Part shown: piece after piece, positions 18,996 to 26,938 of the stretch | How positions within the stretch are numbered: the first letter of the stretch is position 1 | Layout of the letters: the number at the start of each line of letters is the position of its first letter | DNA from: Roseitalea sp. MMSF_3546 | GTDB taxonomy: Bacteria > Pseudomonadota > Alphaproteobacteria > Rhizobiales > Rhizobiaceae | Direction: 5' to 3' | Assembly: GCF_030732865.1 (NCBI RefSeq) | Contig: NZ_JASHKB010000029.1 | Coordinates: forward strand, 1-44,849 | Length of the DNA stretch: 44,849 bases | Notes under the pieces: generated by a model | Database searches by the model: none | Told to the model about the DNA's origin: nothing | What the model saw: only the letters and a program-made list of their open reading frames with translations | Position numbers and translations under genes: made by a program

Positions 18996-19876
18996 CCGGC
19001 CGCGTCGCGCCGACGCGCGCCCAGCGGATCGGGGTCGAGCGTGCGGCCCATCGTCAACGCACCCAGCCAGTCGAGCCCGGCGCGCAGCCGCACCACATCG
19101 CCGACCACCACGATGGCCGGCGGCTCCAGCGCGGAAGCGGCGACATCGGCCTGGGCGCGCGCCAGCGTCGTCTCCAGCACCTGCTGGCGATCGGTCGCCG
19201 CACTGCAGACGAAGGCGACCGGCTCGTGCGGCGCCCGGCCGGCGGCGATCAGCCGCTCGGTGATGGCGCCGATATGCTTCATCGCCATATACATCACCAG
19301 CACCGGCGCGCCCTTTGCGACGTGATCCCAGGCGATCGCGTCGGGCACGATGCCGTTCGAATCGTGGCCGGTGAGGAAGGTGACCGCATGATTGGTGTCG
19401 CGGTGCGTGGCCGGTATGCCGGCATAGGCGAGCCCGCCAATGCCCGCCGTCACGCCCGGCACGATGCGGAACGGCACACCGTGGGCGGCAAGCGTCAGCG
19501 CCTCCTCGCCCCCGCGCCCGAAGACGAAGGGATCGCCCCCCTTCAGCCGCAGCACGCGCTTGCCCGACCGCGCCAGTTCGACCAGCCGCAGCGAGATGTC
19601 GCGCTGCTTGGGCGAGGGCTTGCCGCCGCGTTTTCCCGCATATTCGAGTGCCGCTTCCGGCCGCGCCAGCGCCAGGCAGCGATCGTCGACCAGCGCGTCA
19701 TGGACGATCACATCGGCCCGGCCGAGCGCATGCAGCCCCAATAGCGTCAGCAGCCCCGGATCGCCCGGGCCGGCGCCGACCAGCCAGACATGGCCGGCCG
19801 CGAATTCGGGCAGGTCGGGCGGCATGGATGCACTTGAGAGAGCGCTCATCGGTTCTGTGCATTGTTGGTGTGTCAT
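18992..19876 (-). CDS. cobA: uroporphyrinogen-III C-methyltransferase
   Basis: SAM-dependent enzyme methylating uroporphyrinogen III at C2 and C7 to precorrin-2, the branch point to cobalamin (and siroheme). The 294-residue product has the tetrapyrrole methylase signature VGAGPGDPGLLT near residue 30, KRGGKPSPKQ, LKGGDPFVFGRGGEE and PGVTAGIGG. No siroheme synthase (CysG N-terminal) part is fused. The ATG at 19876 is preferred because GGGGAGG lies 7 bases upstream; ATGs at 19849 and 19825 lack such a site. It heads the minus-strand run cobA-B-C-D, and its start is only 23 bp from the divergent cbiD start. Confidence 0.95.
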   Translation of the reverse strand: MTHQQCTEPMSALSSASMPPDLPEFAAGHVWLVGAGPGDPGLLTLLGLHALGRADVIVHDALVDDRCLALARPEAALEYAGKRGGKPSPKQRDISLRLVELARSGKRVLRLKGGDPFVFGRGGEEALTLAAHGVPFRIVPGVTAGIGGLAYAGIPATHRDTNHAVTFLTGHDSNGIVPDAIAWDHVAKGAPVLVMYMAMKHIGAITERLIAAGRAPHEPVAFVCSAATDRQQVLETTLARAQADVAASALEPPAIVVVGDVVRLRAGLDWLGALTMGRTLDPDPLGARRRDAAG

Positions 19877-19899
19877 GCGCCCTCCCCTATAAGACAGCC

Positions 19900-21024
19900 A
19901 TGACTGTCGCGCCACCACCCAAGGGCTACGCCATCCCGCGCAAGCCGGCCGGGCCGCTGCGCCGGGGCTGGACGACGGGTGCCTGCGCCACCGCCGCGAC
20001 GAAGGCGGCACTGACCGCCTTGCTCGGCGGCGATTTCCCCGACCCGGTGACGATCACCCTGCCCAGGGGCGAAACGCCCGCCTTCGCGCTTGCCCGCGAG
20101 CGGCGGGGCGCGGGCTGGGCCGAAGCGGGCATCGTCAAGGACGCCGGCGACGATCCGGACGTCACCCATGGCGCCCTGATCGTCGCGCGCGTCGAACGCG
20201 GTCCGCCGGGCAGCGGCGTCACCTTCCGCGCCGGCGCGGGCGTCGGCACGGTGACCAGGGCGGGCCTGCCGATCGCGCCGGGCGAAGCGGCGATCAACCC
20301 CGTCCCGCGCTCCATGATGGCCGCGGTGGTGGCCGAACTCTGCGCCGCCCGTGGCGCAGCGCCCGATATCGCCATCACCGTCTCCGTGCCGGGCGGCGCC
20401 GAGATCGCGCGCCAGACCTGGAACCCGCGCCTTGGCATCGTCGGCGGCATCTCGATCCTCGGCACGACCGGCGTGGTCCATCCATTCTCCTGCGCGGCAT
20501 GGATCCACTCCATCCATCGCGGCATCGACGTGGCGCGCGCCGCCGGGCTTCAGCACGTTATCGGTGCCACCGGCTCGACCTCCGAGACCGCCGCGCAGGC
20601 GATCCATGGCCTGCCCGAGATCGCCCTGCTCGACATGGGCGACTTTGCCGGCGGGCTGCTCAAATATCTGCGCGCCCACCCGCTGCCCCGGCTCACCATC
20701 GCCGGCGGCTTCGCCAAGCTGAGCAAGCTGGCCCAGGGCGCGCTCGACCTGCATTCGGCGCGCAGCCAGGTCGATCTCGACTTCCTGGCCGCGATCGCCG
20801 TCGAAGCGGGATTGAATCAGGATCTGAAGGAGGCGATTCGCACTGCGAACACCGCGGCCCAGGTGCTTGAAATGACTCGCCAAAACGGCATCGACCTTGC
20901 CGCGCCGATCGCCGAGCGGGCGCAGGAGACAGCCCGCCGCACCCTGCGCGGCGCGCCGGTGGCGGCCGAGGTGATGATCGTCGACCGCAAGGGCGTCGTG
21001 CTCGCCCGGACCGGATTTTCATGA
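19900..21024 (+). CDS. cbiD: cobalt-precorrin-5B C1-methyltransferase CbiD
   Basis: C1-methyltransferase of the corrin ring, the anaerobic-pathway counterpart of CobF. The 374-residue product shows the family hallmark RRGWTTGACATAATKAAL at about 21-38 and the later GTTGVVHPFSCAAW and GATGSTSE stretches. No cobF is present in the window, so CbiD probably does this step. It diverges from cobA with 23 bp between start codons and overlaps cobK by ATGA. No strong ribosome site is seen before the ATG at 19900. Confidence 0.94.
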   Translation: MTVAPPPKGYAIPRKPAGPLRRGWTTGACATAATKAALTALLGGDFPDPVTITLPRGETPAFALARERRGAGWAEAGIVKDAGDDPDVTHGALIVARVERGPPGSGVTFRAGAGVGTVTRAGLPIAPGEAAINPVPRSMMAAVVAELCAARGAAPDIAITVSVPGGAEIARQTWNPRLGIVGGISILGTTGVVHPFSCAAWIHSIHRGIDVARAAGLQHVIGATGSTSETAAQAIHGLPEIALLDMGDFAGGLLKYLRAHPLPRLTIAGGFAKLSKLAQGALDLHSARSQVDLDFLAAIAVEAGLNQDLKEAIRTANTAAQVLEMTRQNGIDLAAPIAERAQETARRTLRGAPVAAEVMIVDRKGVVLARTGFS

Positions 21025-21695
21025 GCGGGACGGTGCTCATTCTGGGCGGCACGCGCGAAGCGGCCGCCCTCGCCGAGACACTGACCCGCACGCATCCGCG
21101 CTCCCGTGTGATCACCGCGCTCGCCGGCCGCACCCGGGAGCCGCGCCCGCTGGCCGGGGAAACGCGTATCGGCGGCTTTGGCGGCGCCGAAGGGCTGGCC
21201 GCCTATCTGCGCGCCGAACGCGTCACGCGGCTGATCGACGCCACGCATCCCTACGCGCACCGGATCTCGGCCAATGCCGAGGCCGCCGCCGCGATGACCG
21301 GCATCGAGCTTGAAAAGCGCATCCGTCCGCCCTGGCGAAGGCAGCCCGGCGATACCTGGATCGATGTCGGGTCGGAGGCCGAGGCGGCGCGCGCCATCCC
21401 CGCCGGTGCGCGCGTCTTCCTGGCGCTCGGCCGGCAACACCTGGCACCGTTCGCACGGCGTGCCGATGTCCACTTCGTGGTGCGCATGATCGATCCGCCG
21501 CCCGCGCCGCTGCCCCTGCCACGGCACGATCTCGTCGTCGGCCGGCCCGGAACGACGGCCGCGGGCGAGGTCGCCCTGCTGCGTGCGCACCGCATCGACC
21601 GCCTGGTCAGCCGCAATTCGGGCGGCACCGGCGCCTACGCCAAGATCGCGGCGGCACGGACCCTGCAGATGCCGGTGATCATGATCGGCCGGTGA
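21021..21695 (+). CDS. cobK: precorrin-6A reductase CobK
   Basis: NADPH-dependent reductase turning precorrin-6A into dihydro-precorrin-6A (6B). The 224-residue product starts MSGTVLILGGTREAAALAE, a typical CobK/CbiJ nucleotide-binding start, and holds the family motif IDATHPYAHRISANA near 71-85 and SRNSGGTGAYAKIAAAR near the C terminus. It is a little shorter than many CobK proteins (about 240-260) but the end MPVIMIGR is a normal one. It overlaps cbiD by ATGA and ends next to a strong hairpin. Confidence 0.93.
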   Translation: MSGTVLILGGTREAAALAETLTRTHPRSRVITALAGRTREPRPLAGETRIGGFGGAEGLAAYLRAERVTRLIDATHPYAHRISANAEAAAAMTGIELEKRIRPPWRRQPGDTWIDVGSEAEAARAIPAGARVFLALGRQHLAPFARRADVHFVVRMIDPPPAPLPLPRHDLVVGRPGTTAAGEVALLRAHRIDRLVSRNSGGTGAYAKIAAARTLQMPVIMIGR

Positions 21696-21700
21696 TGGCG

Positions 21701-21724
21701 GGCGGGCTGTGGTGTCAGCCCGCC
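21701..21724. terminator. probable two-way intrinsic terminator between cobK and cobM
   Basis: A perfect 8-bp inverted repeat: GGCGGGCT at 21701-21708, an 8-base loop, and AGCCCGCC at 21717-21724. On the plus strand it is followed by the pyrimidine-rich TTCGCCTTCTTCTTTCC. It sits between converging genes and its right arm covers the cobM stop codon (21715-21717 in part). Confidence 0.6.
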
Positions 21725-22494
21725 TTCGCCTTCTTCTTTCCCCGGTTGCGCAGCACATGCGCGAAACCGGCATCGTAAAGCGCGCTGTCGCGGAACATCG
21801 TCGCGCCGAACACCGGCCCGACCAGCACCAGCGCGGTGCGGGTGATCTTCGCGGCCCGCACCTGCTCCTTCATCTGCGCGAGCGTGGTGCGGATATAGCG
21901 TTCATCCGGCCAGGTGGCGCGGTAGGCGATCACGACGGGACAGTCGGCGCCATAATGGGGCTCGAGCGAGCGCCGGACATGGTCGAGATTCCGGATCGAC
22001 AGGTGAATGGCCAGTGTCGCACCGGACCGGCCCAGTTCCTCGAGCGTCTCGCCGGGCGGCATTGCCGACGATTTCATCGCCGTGCGCGTGGCGATCACCG
22101 TCTGGGCGATCTCCGGCAGTGTGAGTTCGGTCTTCAGCGCCGCCGCCGCCGCCACGAAGGCCGGAACGCCGGGCACGATCTGGTAGTCTATGCCGAGCAC
22201 GTCGAGCCGGCGCATCTGCTCGGCGATGGCGCCGTAAAGGGATGGGTCGCCCGAATGCACGCGCGCCACGTCATGGCCCGCTTCGTGGGCCGCCACTATC
22301 TCGGCGATGATCTCGTCGAGGTGCATCGGCGCGGTGTCGATGACGCGCGCGCCCTCGGGCGCGGCGGCGACCAGTTCGGCCGGCACCAGCGACCCGGCAT
22401 AAAGGCAGACCGGGCAGCGCTCGATGAGCCTGAGGCCGCGCACGGTGACAAGGTCGGGCGCACCGGGGCCGGCGCCAATGAAATGGACGGTCAT
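21715..22494 (-). CDS. cobM: precorrin-4 C11-methyltransferase CobM
   Basis: SAM-dependent methylase acting on precorrin-4 at C11. The 259-residue product starts MTVHFIGAGPGAPDLVTVRG, the tetrapyrrole methylase start, with ARVHSGDPSLYGAIAEQ near 77, VPGVPAFVAAAAAL near 108, and CobM-type IATRTAMKSSAMP. A Lys-rich end (RGKKKAKAG) is unusual but harmless. It lies downstream of the toxin-antitoxin pair and probably once followed cobJ directly in the operon. Confidence 0.95.
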   Translation of the reverse strand: MTVHFIGAGPGAPDLVTVRGLRLIERCPVCLYAGSLVPAELVAAAPEGARVIDTAPMHLDEIIAEIVAAHEAGHDVARVHSGDPSLYGAIAEQMRRLDVLGIDYQIVPGVPAFVAAAAALKTELTLPEIAQTVIATRTAMKSSAMPPGETLEELGRSGATLAIHLSIRNLDHVRRSLEPHYGADCPVVIAYRATWPDERYIRTTLAQMKEQVRAAKITRTALVLVGPVFGATMFRDSALYDAGFAHVLRNRGKKKAKAG

Positions 22495-22498
22495 GGTC

Positions 22499-22900
22499 TC
22501 AGGCGGCCTCGCCGGTTTCGTCGGAGACGGCGCTGATCTCGGCGGTGATCTTGTCCCAGGGCACGAAGACCCTCTTGGCCGCGTTGCGTGTCACCAGGTC
22601 GTATTCCATCAGCTTGACGATATCGGCATGAACGCCGCGATAGTCCCGTTCGAGCAGCTTCGCCAGCGCCCGGATCGACATCGGCCCGGCCTTGTGCAGG
22701 GTCTGGATCAGCTTCCAGCGGTTCGGTGTCAGAACGCCCAGAAGCTGGTCCATGGTGGCGAAGACAAGCCGCGACGGCAGGTCGACATCCCCGCCCGCAT
22801 CGAGGATGCGCGCGACCCGATGCAGCTCCCGCGAGGATTCCTCTGGCGACTGGACCAGCACGACGATCTCACTTTCGGCTCTTGTAGCGTGCGACGTCAT
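22499..22900 (-). CDS. winged-helix DNA-binding protein, probable antitoxin/repressor of a TumE-type pair (HVO_A0114-like)
   Basis: A 133-residue protein with a winged helix-turn-helix at about 55-115: LTPNRWKLIQTLHKAGPMS, then IRALAKLLERDYRGVHADIVKL and a wing VTRNAAKRVFVPWD. This closely matches the pattern I remember for the HVO_A0114 family of putative DNA-binding proteins, often found next to TumE-family toxins. The acidic N-terminal 50 residues could be the toxin-binding part. Its ATG lies inside the end of the toxin gene (32-bp overlap), and its stop is 4 bp before cobM. It probably binds the pair's promoter and neutralises the toxin; both are inferences from family and context. Confidence 0.7.
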   Translation of the reverse strand: MTSHATRAESEIVVLVQSPEESSRELHRVARILDAGGDVDLPSRLVFATMDQLLGVLTPNRWKLIQTLHKAGPMSIRALAKLLERDYRGVHADIVKLMEYDLVTRNAAKRVFVPWDKITAEISAVSDETGEAA

Positions 22901-23174
22901 TTTCGAAATCCGTTATCAGCCTGTCGATGGAAACGAACCTGTAGGGCTCTTCAACTGGGCCATAGTGCCTGTGGTCGCCCTTGCCGCGCTCATTGTCATA
23001 GCCGACAATGCGTTCGCCCGGCCGCCCGAAGAAGAGCGAATACTTGAACCCGTGCGATCTTTCGCCACTCGCTTTTGGCAACCGCCAGATTCGTACTTCC
23101 TCAATGAAGCCATCCTGCGTGGTTTCCTTCCGGCCCTAGGCAAGTTCGGCTTTACCCGATGCTTTCCTTATCAT
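22869..23174 (-). pseudogene. TumE-family toxin gene interrupted by an in-frame amber codon
   Basis: Reading from the ATG at 23174, the frame gives MIRKASGKAELA, then TAG at 23136-23138 (codon 13), then GRKETTQDGFIEEVRIWRLP and on through HGFKYSLFFG, RIVGYDNERGKGDHRH and PYRFVSIDRLITDFENDV to the stop at 22869. Without the TAG this would be a 101-residue protein of the right size and start for the TumE (DUF6516) family. The only start after the TAG is a TTG at 23081, which would give a 70-residue product lacking the first beta-strands. The toxin is therefore probably dead, truncated or suppressed, while the antitoxin frame is intact. Family assignment rests on the VGYDNERGKGDHRH and YRF motifs. 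Confidence 0.65.
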
Positions 23175-23199
23175 ATGCGCATCATGGCATCAATTGCGA

Positions 23200-25011
23200 T
23201 CACCGCTGCTTGCCGGCATAGCCGCGCGGCGTGTAGACCCAGTGGCGGCCGTCGCCGGTGCGCACGGTGCGCGTGTCGGAAGAGCCGACGATCACCACGG
23301 TCAGCATGTCGACGTCGTCGACGCACAATGCGCCCAGCGGCACGATGCGCACGCTCTCCCCGTCCCGGCCAAGATTGGCCGCCAGGATCACCGGCGTGTC
23401 GGCCGGCCGGTGCCCCAGAAGTTCATCGCGTGCCCAGGCAAGCTGCGTGCGGCGCTTCTTCGAGACCGGGTTGTAGAAGGCGATGACGAAGTCCCCCTCG
23501 CCCGCCGCACGCACGCGCCGCTGGATGTCTTGCCACGGCGTCAGAAGGTCCGACAGCGAGATCGTGCAGAAATCGTGCCCGAGCGGCGCACCGGCCCGCG
23601 CCGCCGCCCCCTGAAGCGCCGAAATGCCCGGCGCGATGTCGATCGCGATGCGCCGGGCACCCGGGCTCAACGTGCCGCGCGCAAGCAGTTCGAAGACCAG
23701 CGTCGCCATGGCGTAGATGCCCGCATCGCCCGAACAGACGAGCGCGACGTCGCGCCCCTCGCCCGCCAGTTCCATGGCGTGACGCACCCGGTCCTCCTCG
23801 CGGCCAAGGTCGAAATCGTGCCGCGCCTTGCCACCGGCGAGCGGACCGAGCAGGTCGAGGTAGAGCGAATAGCCGACCAGATCGCTGGACCGGCGCACCA
23901 TGGCCGTTGCCTCCGGCGAACGCCATGCCTGCCCGCCCGGTCCGATGCCGACCACCGCGAGCGAGCCGCGTGCCCGGCCGGGCATCGCATCGGCGGTGAA
24001 GGGCGCCGGGGCGCGCGCGACGGCGCAGGTGGCCCGGCCCGATTTGTGCTTTTCGACGACGAGCTCTGCCGCCGCTCCGCCGGCGGCCAGCGCCGCCGCC
24101 TCGCACACGCCGTGGCAGCCCACTTCGGCAAAGACGACATCGGACGGATTGGCAAGGCGCGGGGTCTGCGCTTCGAGCGTTTCGGCCGCAAAGAACCGCG
24201 CCGGCACGCAGAAATGGCTCGCCACCGCATGCACGGCCGGCTCGTCGGCCTTCAGATCGAGCGAGACGACCACGCCGACCGCCTCCTCGGCGAGCCCGGC
24301 GCCCGCAAGGCTCGCCCGCGCCAGCGCCAGCGTCTCCACCGGATCGCAGCCGCGTTCGCAGCCAAGCCCAACTGCCAGACGTTTTGGATGGTAGATCAGC
24401 CGGTCGGCGCCGCCCGGATGCACCCGGTCAGTGACGACGATGCGATGATCGGCATTGGCGGCCTGCGGCAGGCGCGCCCCGTCGAGCCAGGGCGCGTGCC
24501 CGTCCACGGCGACCGGAGCGCCGGCCAGAAGGTCGGCCATCACCGCCTTGGCGCCCTCGGGGTTGGCCAGCTTATAGCCCTCCGGCGGCGCATCGAGCGC
24601 AACGCCAAAGCGCGTGTCGCCGGCCGTGGTGATCGCCGCCGCCCCGCCCAGTTCTGCGGCAAGCCGGCGTGCCAGGTCGTTGGCACCGCGATGGCCGCCA
24701 AGCAGCGGCACGACGGCACTGGCATCCTCAGCCACCGCGATGACGGGCGGTTCGGCGCGCTTGTCGGACAGCGCCGACGCCAGAAGGCGGATCACCGCCC
24801 CGGACGCCATCACCGCGATGATCGGCGTGCCCGCGGCAAACAGGGCCCGCAGATGCGGGCCCGCATCGTCGAAGGCGATGTCGATGCCCGAAGCGGCCAT
24901 GCGGCGTGCCGCGCCATGCACATTGCCGCCGACCAGGGCACGGATGCGTGCGGCGAGCGGCAAGGCCCGCGGCGAAAGCACCACGATGGCCGGCGGCGCG
25001 TCGGCCTTCAT
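23200..25011 (-). CDS. cobJ: CbiG-CobJ fusion: cobalamin protein CbiG joined to precorrin-3B C17-methyltransferase
   Basis: A 603-residue two-part enzyme. Residues 1 to about 345 are CbiG-like: an N domain with AVMASGAVIRLLA and PLLGGHRGANDLARRLA, and a CobE/CbiG C domain beginning at LAVGLGCERGCDPVETL (about 212). Residues about 349-603 are CobJ: LAVVGIGPGG, a CSGDAGIYAMA segment, APGISALQGAAARAGAPLGHDF and DFVIAFYNPVSKKR. CobJ contracts the ring by methylating C17; the CbiG N part opens the delta-lactone in the anaerobic route. In an operon with CobN-dependent late cobalt insertion this fusion shows a mixed pathway. Its start overlaps the cobI stop by ATGA. Confidence 0.93.
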   Translation of the reverse strand: MKADAPPAIVVLSPRALPLAARIRALVGGNVHGAARRMAASGIDIAFDDAGPHLRALFAAGTPIIAVMASGAVIRLLASALSDKRAEPPVIAVAEDASAVVPLLGGHRGANDLARRLAAELGGAAAITTAGDTRFGVALDAPPEGYKLANPEGAKAVMADLLAGAPVAVDGHAPWLDGARLPQAANADHRIVVTDRVHPGGADRLIYHPKRLAVGLGCERGCDPVETLALARASLAGAGLAEEAVGVVVSLDLKADEPAVHAVASHFCVPARFFAAETLEAQTPRLANPSDVVFAEVGCHGVCEAAALAAGGAAAELVVEKHKSGRATCAVARAPAPFTADAMPGRARGSLAVVGIGPGGQAWRSPEATAMVRRSSDLVGYSLYLDLLGPLAGGKARHDFDLGREEDRVRHAMELAGEGRDVALVCSGDAGIYAMATLVFELLARGTLSPGARRIAIDIAPGISALQGAAARAGAPLGHDFCTISLSDLLTPWQDIQRRVRAAGEGDFVIAFYNPVSKKRRTQLAWARDELLGHRPADTPVILAANLGRDGESVRIVPLGALCVDDVDMLTVVIVGSSDTRTVRTGDGRHWVYTPRGYAGKQR

Positions 25012-25739
25012 CGCGACGGCCCGGCACCGACGGCCGGCGCCGGCCCGGCGGCGGCACGGCCCACATAGATCATCGAGAAATACGGTCCCGGCTCGGCTTT
25101 CGCCTCGGCAAGCGGCATCACGCGTTCATTGGCAAGTGTCACACGCTCGGCATACCACGCGCCGTCGATCAGGCCAATCGCGTCGATGAGCGCGCGAACG
25201 CGCGGAAGGTGCCGCCCGACCTTGATGATCACCGCCGCGTCGGCGGCCTCGATCTGCGCCGCGATGGCCGCGTCGTCGAGCGGAGCGGGGACGACCGTCA
25301 GCACGTCGTTGCGCCCGGCGAGCGGCAGGCCGAGCGCGGCGGCGCCCGCCATCACCGAGGATATGCCCGGCACGATCTCGCAGCGGTAGCGGCCGGCCAG
25401 CCGCTCGTACAGATACATGAACGAGCCGTAGAAGAAGGGATCGCCCGCGCACACGACCGCCACGTCGCGCCCGGCATCCAGATGGGCGGCGATCTGCGGC
25501 GCCACGCGGTCATAGACCTCGCCGGCCGGCGCCGGGCCGGGCCGCATCGGCACGCGGATGGGGATTTCAGCATGGTCGGCGCGGATGCAGCCGGCGACGA
25601 TGGAGCGCGCAAAGCTCTCACCGGTCTCGGGCGCCGGCCAGGCGATCACCGGCACCGCCGTCAGCAGCCGGTATGCGCGCAGCGTGATCAGGTCGGGCGC
25701 GCCGGGCCCGACCCCGATGCCGTAGAGCGTCCCGCTCAT
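25008..25739 (-). CDS. cobI: precorrin-2 C20-methyltransferase CobI
   Basis: SAM-dependent methylase making precorrin-3A. The 243-residue product starts MSGTLYGIGVGPGAPDLITLRAYR, the classic CobI/CbiL start, with VVCAGDPFFYGSFMYLYERLAGRY near 95-118 and VPGISSVMAGAAALGLPLAGRND after it. The end (RAAAGPAPAVGAGPSR) is a low-complexity tail. Overlaps with cobL upstream (ATGA) and the cbiG-cobJ gene downstream place it in one transcript. Confidence 0.96.
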   Translation of the reverse strand: MSGTLYGIGVGPGAPDLITLRAYRLLTAVPVIAWPAPETGESFARSIVAGCIRADHAEIPIRVPMRPGPAPAGEVYDRVAPQIAAHLDAGRDVAVVCAGDPFFYGSFMYLYERLAGRYRCEIVPGISSVMAGAAALGLPLAGRNDVLTVVPAPLDDAAIAAQIEAADAAVIIKVGRHLPRVRALIDAIGLIDGAWYAERVTLANERVMPLAEAKAEPGPYFSMIYVGRAAAGPAPAVGAGPSR

Positions 25740-26938
25740 GGCGTCTTGACCCACGACCATTGCGTCACCGGCATGGCCGGACGCCAGCCGTGATAGGGAC
25801 CGACCGGCTCTGCGGTCTCGACCGAGATGCGCTGCAGGTCGCCGCCATGATCGGCAAAGGCGGACAACAGAACCTGTTCGCTTTCGAGCGTCACCGCGTG
25901 CGCGACGAGCCGGCCATGCGGCTTGAGCGCGGTCATCGAGGCCGCGACGGTCTGGGCGCAAACGCCGCCGCCGACGAACACCGCGTCCGGCGCATCGAGC
26001 CCCTCGAGCCCCGCCGGCGCCTCGGCCTCGACCAGTTCCAGCCTCGGCACGCCGAGCGCCAGCGCGTTCCGCGCCGCCATGGCACGGCGTTCGGCCTTGG
26101 GTTCGATGCCGATGGCGCGCGCCTCGGGCGCACCGCGCATCCATTCGATGCCGACCGACCCGCACCCCGCACCGATGTCCCACAGCACCGCCCCGCGCAG
26201 CGGCACGAGCTTCGCAAGCGCCAGTGCCCGCGCCGTGCGCTTGGTCATCTTGCCGTCATGGACGAAGGCGCTGTCGGGCAGGCCGGTGCGCGGATAAATC
26301 ACCGCGTCAGGGCCGGCGATGCACTCGACCGCCAAGGTGTGGAAGTCCGGCACCTCCGATGGCGGCGCCTCGGCGGTTCCCTGCATGCGCCGTTCCTCCG
26401 GCCCGCCCATCGCGGCAAGCACGGTCAGTTTCGAGCCGCCATAGCCGCGCTCGCGCAACAGCCCAGCAATCGTCGCGGGCGACGTGGCGTCCCTGGTCAA
26501 CACGAGCAGCCGCGCGCCGGGCGCAAAGAACGGCACGATCTGTTCGGCCGCGCGGCCGTGCACCGTGACCGTCTCCACATCGGGGATCGACCAGCCCATG
26601 CGGCATGCCGCCCATTGAAAGGCCGACAATTGCGGATGAAAGGCGATCTCGCCGGCATCGAACGCACGCAGCAGCCGCGCGCCGACCGAATACCACAGCG
26701 GATCGCCGGTCACGAGCACGACGACGCGCTTGCCCTTCTGGGCGCGGATCGCGTCGATCATCGCATCGAAGGGCGAAGGCCAGGCGATGCGCTCGGCGTG
26801 AACGTTCGGCGCAAGGTGGTGATGGCGGTCGCCACCGACGATCACCTCGGCGCTTTCGACCAGCGCCCGCGCGGCCGGCGACAGCCCGGCCATGCCGTCC
26901 TCGCCGATGCCGATGACGTGCAGCCAGGGCGCGCTCAC
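25736..26938 (-). CDS. cobL: precorrin-6B C5,15-methyltransferase (decarboxylating) CobL (CbiE-CbiT fusion)
   Basis: Bifunctional enzyme methylating C5 and C15 and decarboxylating the C12 acetate. The 400-residue product has a CbiE-type tetrapyrrole methylase (about 1-200: VIGIGEDGMAGLSPAARAL, VTGDPLWYSVGARLL) and a CbiT-type Rossmann methyltransferase from about 225 (GKMTKRTARALALAKL, LWDIGAGCGSVGIEWMR). The start is the GTG at 26938, overlapping the cobH stop as GTGA; no better ATG lies nearby. The fused form is the usual one in aerobic-type producers. Confidence 0.95.
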   Translation of the reverse strand: MSAPWLHVIGIGEDGMAGLSPAARALVESAEVIVGGDRHHHLAPNVHAERIAWPSPFDAMIDAIRAQKGKRVVVLVTGDPLWYSVGARLLRAFDAGEIAFHPQLSAFQWAACRMGWSIPDVETVTVHGRAAEQIVPFFAPGARLLVLTRDATSPATIAGLLRERGYGGSKLTVLAAMGGPEERRMQGTAEAPPSEVPDFHTLAVECIAGPDAVIYPRTGLPDSAFVHDGKMTKRTARALALAKLVPLRGAVLWDIGAGCGSVGIEWMRGAPEARAIGIEPKAERRAMAARNALALGVPRLELVEAEAPAGLEGLDAPDAVFVGGGVCAQTVAASMTALKPHGRLVAHAVTLESEQVLLSAFADHGGDLQRISVETAEPVGPYHGWRPAMPVTQWSWVKTP

